From NCBI GenBank assembly GCA_003573635.1, contig QUTJ01031707.1:1-15525 (forward strand): a DNA stretch of 15,525 bases, written 5' to 3'. Source of the DNA: Goniomonas avonlea. Lineage: Eukaryota; Cryptophyceae; Goniomonadida; Goniomonadaceae. Positions 13,601 through 15,525 of the stretch are shown here, piece after piece. A program made the translations under genes and the position numbers. Every line of letters begins with the position of its first letter. Within the stretch, counting starts at the first letter, position 1. Under the pieces are notes generated by a model that worked only from the letters and a program-made list of their open reading frames with translations, searched no databases and was not told the origin of the DNA.

Positions 13601-15525
13601 AGAACGTCAGCCCCGACCCGCTCGGTGTGATAGTCACATCTGTGGGTGGCGCCGACGACACCTGCACCGTCAGCGACGCTGACGTCACTCCCTGTCCCAG
13701 GGTGGGGTACGTCGGCAGCACAAACGTCTTGGTGGACTGGACAGTGATCGACCCAGCGGCAGGCGGAGTGTACTCGTACTGGCTGACGCCGCTGATTGAG
13801 TAAGTCACAGGGATGTTGTTGCCGTCCTGATCTCCACGAACTGTCCAGGTGGCAGACGTGCTTCCTCCAGCGACAAATTCCAGCTGAGAGGGTGTGAACG
13901 TCAGCCCATTCCCACTCGGCGTAATGACAACACGCGAGATTGGCGATTCTGTCACTGACACCGAGAGCGGCCCAGATGTGACTCCGTTGCCTAGAGTCAA
14001 TGTTGAGGGAGCCACAAATGCCTTTGCCTCCTGAACCGTGATGTGACCAGTCTCTGGGGTGAAGTGCAACCGATCTGGCCCAGACAACGAGTACCTGATG
14101 TCATGAGCACCGTTCACAACACCCGTCACCGTGAATGTTTGAACCCCAGCGCCAGTAAACGAAAGCGAGGTCGGCGAAAAGGTGAGTCCTTGGCCGGAAG
14201 GAGTCACCGTCACCGTCGCTGCAGCGGAAATGTCCATCTCCAGGTCCCCGGAAGTCACCCCATTGCCCAGAACAGGGTACACAGGATGTATCAAAGTCTT
14301 GGCCTCAACGATAGTAATGCTACCAGGGTCAGGAACGGAAAAGTTGAACCGTGAAAGACCCGACAGCGCGTACGACACAGCATGCAAGCCAGTTTGGACG
14401 CCTTTAACCTTCCAGCTGCTGACGAGCGGGCCGCCAACCTGGAAGGTCAACGAGCTTGGGATGAACGTCAAACCAGTACCAGATGGAACGATGGTGACCT
14501 CCTGGTTCGGTTGCGAGGATACACGAACGCTCATCAAATCGGACTCAACGGATGTACCAAGCACTGGATACGGCAGAATGTCAAACACCTTGTTCGCGCC
14601 CTCGACCGCTTGAGAACCAGCGACAGGGGGAGTGTACTGATACTTGTCCGTGCCGGACACTTCATGTGTCACTGCATGGATGCCGACTTGGTCTCCACGA
14701 ACTGTCAAGCTCTGGACGTTTGCGCTGAATGGAGTGAACGTGAACTCGGCTGGAGAAAACGTTACCCCTGCAGCAGACAACGAGATCGTGACCGAGGACG
14801 GGGGAGTGTCGGACAGGCTGATCGACCGTGGCTCGCTTGTCTGTCCCACGTTCAACGTAGCATACTGAGGCAGAATGAACGTCTTGGCAGGCTGGATCGT
14901 GATGCTCCCAGATCCAGGCTGTGCGAAGTGGTACTTGTCCGTGCCAGACACAGTGTACGTGATGGTGTGATCACCGTTGATTACACCCTTCACAGTCCAC
15001 GTCTGCACCGCCGTTCCAGTAAACGACAGGCTCGACGGCGTGAACGTCAGTCCAGGACCCGAGGGAGTGACTGTCACCGTGGCTGCCGCGGAGATGCCCA
15101 CGTTGAGTTGTGGTGACGTGATGCCGTTGCCAAGCACAGGGTAGGTAGAGAACCCAAAAGTCTTGGCAAGTTGGACAATGATCTGCCCATTCGAAGGAGT
15201 TGCGTATTGATAGCGATCTGAGCCTGAGACAAAATACTGGATCTCCACAGGAGCACCAAGAGCAGTGCCAGTCACCTTCCAAACGGAACTTGTGCTACTT
15301 GTGAACGTTAGACTCGTCGGCGAGAACGTCAGCCCCGACCCGCTCGGCGTGATCGTCACCTGCGACGGCGGTGCCGACGACACCTGCACCGTCAGAGACG
15401 CAGAAGTAACTCCCTGTCCCAGAGTCGGGTACGTCGGCAGCACAAACGTCTTGGCGGCCTGCACAGTCACAGACCCGGTCGCAGGCGGAGTGTATTCATA
15501 CCGATCGACACCGCTGATCGCGTAC
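1..15525 (-). CDS. Giant tandem Ig-like/Calx-beta-like repeat protein (internal fragment, open at both ends)
   Basis: The minus-strand frame whose codons begin at 15524, 15521 and so on is open for 5,174 codons; bases 1-2 and 15525 belong to split codons. A stop would appear on the plus strand as tta, cta or tca at a position divisible by three, and I found none. The translation is a regular array of 92-98 residue domains, each with an opening like TYPVLGNGVTS, a core like VTVTPSGPGLTFTPSSLSF, a TWTVxG strand, an ITYxxSGxDxYxF strand and an ITIQxAK linker. Alternating hydrophobics and Ser/Thr/Gly/Pro richness indicate beta-sandwich domains. I do not recognise a named family; resemblance to Calx-beta or bacterial Ig-like repeats is generic. 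Cysteine is almost absent (one TGT codon seen, 4818-4820). Start, signal peptide, anchor and C-terminus are outside the window, so no start can be chosen. A surface stalk, adhesin or matrix role is inferred. The coding call is very secure; the function is not. Confidence 0.96.
309..320 (-). other. AWAE insertion in T5 of super-repeat IX
   Basis: Four codons (Ala-Trp-Ala-Glu) replace the single residue that normally precedes FTGTG, a net gain of 9 bp. It matches the AWAD insertion in super-repeat V in position and in surrounding sequence (AAD-V-V in the preceding strand, KRLLPPTYPVL at the domain start). Confidence 0.85.
1611..3392 (-). repeat. Super-repeat VIII (T1-T6, 1,782 bp, with an expanded T6)
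   Basis: Boundaries are T1 3105-3392, T2 2826-3104, T3 2532-2825, T4 2241-2531, T5 1965-2240 and T6 1611-1964. T1 to T5 have normal lengths (T1 one codon short). T6 is 354 bp, against 291 bp in most copies and 294 bp in super-repeat I. The excess is a Ser/Thr/Arg/Ala-rich stretch after GLTFDPPFVVFDGSS. The usual VAGGSTSATWTV strand is lost and replaced by a segment ending ATQEFTVTS, so the core Trp is missing in this domain. Confidence 0.9.
1731..1790 (-). other. 60-bp excess in T6 of super-repeat VIII: in-frame insertion or possible tiny intron
   Basis: Read on the minus strand, this segment starts with GTCCGA and ends with CTACGCAG, so it is bounded by GT and AG and is exactly 60 bases long. 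Removing it leaves T6 at 294 bp and the super-repeat at 1,722 bp, the modal length, with the frame preserved. The encoded residues are Ser/Thr/Arg/Ala-rich and unlike any other domain. The 5' end is not a strong splice donor, so a simple in-frame insertion or replacement is just as possible. The exact edges of the aberrant region are uncertain by several codons. Confidence 0.45.
3393..5114 (-). repeat. Super-repeat VII (T1-T6, 1,722 bp)
   Basis: Boundaries are T1 4824-5114, T2 4545-4823, T3 4251-4544, T4 3960-4250, T5 3684-3959 and T6 3393-3683. The only cysteine codon that I noticed in the protein sits in the linker at the T1-T2 boundary (AKTCAFSTYPV, TGT at 4818-4820). T3 has LNAGETSAPRSLSVSD, a diverged form of the T3 opening. 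Confidence 0.92.
5115..6833 (-). repeat. Super-repeat VI (T1-T6, 1,719 bp)
   Basis: Boundaries are T1 6546-6833, T2 6267-6545, T3 5973-6266, T4 5682-5972, T5 5406-5681 and T6 5115-5405. T1 is one codon short. T2 has SSNATITVTPSG, which adds an NAT sequon not seen in most T2 copies. T3 contains FTSSGPNTQSFTVKG. T6 has a Glu in place of the second Gly of the opening turn (VLGNEVLS). Confidence 0.92.
6834..8564 (-). repeat. Super-repeat V (T1-T6, 1,731 bp, with a 9-bp insertion in T5)
   Basis: Boundaries are T1 8274-8564, T2 7995-8273, T3 7701-7994, T4 7410-7700, T5 7125-7409 and T6 6834-7124. T5 is 285 bp rather than 276 because AWAD replaces a single residue before FTGTG. The same change occurs only in T5 of super-repeat IX. 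T6 opens atypically (VAVAPFSPLGNGVTS). T1 keeps the conserved QVTITPSGSGLTFSPPSL core. Confidence 0.92.
7263..7274 (-). other. AWAD insertion in T5 of super-repeat V
   Basis: Four codons (Ala-Trp-Ala-Asp) stand between the Leu of the core strand and FTGTG, where other T5 domains have a single Ser. The net gain is 9 bp. It adds a second Trp to the domain. The domain also shares KRLLPPTYPVL with T5 of super-repeat IX. Confidence 0.85.
8565..10283 (-). repeat. Super-repeat IV (T1-T6, 1,719 bp)
   Basis: Boundaries are T1 9993-10283, T2 9714-9992, T3 9423-9713, T4 9132-9422, T5 8856-9131 and T6 8565-8855. The T3 domain is one codon shorter than in other copies. T2 opens with LGQGITS, a Gln normally seen only in T1. 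T3 reads LNVGETSDPLTIRVS instead of the usual TSDPRSISVS. T6 is almost identical at the DNA level to T6 of II and III over its second half. Confidence 0.92.
10284..12005 (-). repeat. Super-repeat III (T1-T6, 1,722 bp)
   Basis: Boundaries are T1 11715-12005, T2 11436-11714, T3 11142-11435, T4 10851-11141, T5 10575-10850 and T6 10284-10574. All domain lengths are modal, so this copy is a good reference for the array. T4 has NYTVPQ at the sequon position. T6 carries AYPVVGNGVTS like the T6 of super-repeat II. The ambiguous base at 11964 lies in T1 and is silent (GTN, Val). Confidence 0.92.
11964..11964. other. Ambiguous base N (silent)
   Basis: The base is the third position of a minus-strand GTN codon (Val of LGQGVTS), so it does not affect the protein. 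It lies in a T6-T1 junction whose DNA is nearly identical to other junctions; those carry a or c at this place. Confidence 0.95.
12006..13727 (-). repeat. Super-repeat II (T1-T6, 1,722 bp)
   Basis: Boundaries are T1 13437-13727, T2 13158-13436, T3 12864-13157, T4 12573-12863, T5 12297-12572 and T6 12006-12296. The T6 domain and the T1 of the next copy form one of the most conserved DNA blocks of the window. T6 begins with a Val-Val-Gly variant (AYPVVGNGV) shared with T6 of super-repeat III, which suggests local sequence exchange between neighbouring copies. An ambiguous base at 12035 affects one residue of T6. T6 also has TWTMQGEQNGV in place of the common TWTVKGTQNGV. Confidence 0.92.
12035..12035. 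other. Ambiguous base N (missense-capable)
   Basis: The base is the first position of an NCC codon in PPAxGSVTVQAAK. Equivalent copies have t on the plus strand here (ACC, Thr), so Thr is the likely residue; Ser, Pro and Ala are also possible. Confidence 0.95.
13830..13838 (-). other. RGD tripeptide in T6 of super-repeat I
   Basis: The codons CGT GGA GAT encode Arg-Gly-Asp in TWTVRGDQDGNNIPV, in the same post-Trp loop as the RGD of T3 in the same super-repeat. This loop is also one residue longer than in other T6 domains. Functional meaning is unproven. Confidence 0.6.
14691..14699 (-). other. RGD tripeptide in T3 of super-repeat I
   Basis: The codons CGT GGA GAC encode Arg-Gly-Asp in SLTVRGDQVGIHAV. 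The tripeptide lies in the loop after the TV strand, which is an exposed turn in an Ig-like fold. Other T3 domains have TVKG, TVTG or TVYG here without Asp. Functional meaning is unproven. Confidence 0.6.
15450..15525 (-). repeat. Partial T6 domain preceding super-repeat I
   Basis: This is the C-terminal 25 codons of a T6-class domain: YAISGVDRYEYTPPATGS, then VTVQAAK. It shows that the array continues beyond the high-coordinate edge of the window, on the N-terminal side of the protein. Its DNA is nearly identical to the same part of the T6-T1 junction at 12006-12080 and to 10284-10358. Confidence 0.9.

Larger units (their letters stand above)
13728..15449 (-). repeat. Super-repeat I (T1-T6, 1,722 bp)
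   Basis: Domain boundaries, placed at the residue after the linker Lys, are T1 15162-15449, T2 14883-15161, T3 14589-14882, T4 14298-14588, T5 14022-14297 and T6 13728-14021. Class signatures are LPTYPTLGQGVTSASLTVQV (T1), STYPVLGNGVTS followed by LNVGIS (T2), LNVGQTSEPRSIS (T3), LGTSVES with RFNFSVPDPGS (T4), GDLEMDIS (T5) and LEFVAGGSTSATWTV (T6). T1 is one codon shorter and T6 one codon longer than usual. The extra T6 residue is in the loop after the Trp strand, in RGDQDGNNIP. T3 and T6 of this copy both contain RGD. Confidence 0.92.

Noticed and set aside
1-15525. CRISPR array or non-coding satellite DNA
   Set aside because: The unit length of about 288 bp, all-in-phase length differences (multiples of 3) and conserved protein signatures with free third positions fit a coding tandem repeat, not short direct repeats with spacers or satellite DNA.
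1-15525. Mobile element or retroelement origin of the repeats
   Set aside because: I saw no terminal inverted repeats, target duplications or polymerase, integrase or transposase motifs; the periodicity is explained by domain duplication.
1-15525. Assignment to the Calx-beta, HYR (hyalin) or RTX-adhesin families
   Set aside because: The fold-level resemblance to Calx-beta is only generic. I saw no acidic calcium-binding clusters, no HYR cysteine pattern and no GGxGxD nonapeptides, so no family name is justified without a profile search.

Overview
The window is one uninterrupted protein-coding stretch on the minus strand. Reading the reverse complement from base 15524 down to base 3 gives 5,174 codons without a stop. 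The gene's start and end both lie outside the window. I see no second gene, RNA gene, promoter, terminator, mobile element or CRISPR array, and no intergenic gap. The plus-strand ORFs of 60 to 280 codons are antisense shadows of the repeat.

The protein is a giant array of beta-strand-rich, Ig-like or Calx-beta-like domains. There are 53 complete domains and two partial ones at the edges. They fall into six classes (here T1 to T6) that recur in a fixed order, so the true period is a six-domain super-repeat of 574 residues (1,722 bp). Eight complete super-repeats and most of a ninth are present, labelled I to IX from the N-terminal side (high coordinates) to the C-terminal side (low coordinates). 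Modal class lengths are T1 97, T2 93, T3 98, T4 97, T5 92 and T6 97 residues. Each domain carries a YPxLGxGVTS-like opening, a core like VTVTPSGPGLTFTPSSLSFT, a TWTVxG strand with the core Trp, an ITYxxSGxDxYxF strand and a closing ITIQxAK linker.

Notable local features are: an N-glycosylation-type sequon in all nine T4 domains and at the same place; a 60-63 bp Ser/Thr/Arg/Ala-rich excess in T6 of super-repeat VIII that could be a small in-frame intron; a 9-bp insertion shared only by T5 of V and IX; nearly identical DNA at several T6-T1 junctions, with two ambiguous bases (11964, 12035) inside one of them; and two RGD tripeptides. Cysteine is almost absent.

The organism cannot be fixed from the window. 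Base composition looks mildly GC-rich (by eye), codon third positions are mixed, and the Ns suggest a draft assembly. The conserved sequon leans towards a eukaryote, perhaps a unicellular one with giant surface proteins, but giant bacterial adhesins built of Ig-like repeats are a real alternative. In either case the likely role is an extracellular or cell-surface stalk, adhesin or matrix protein. That is inference from architecture alone, because no signal peptide, membrane anchor or catalytic domain lies within the window.
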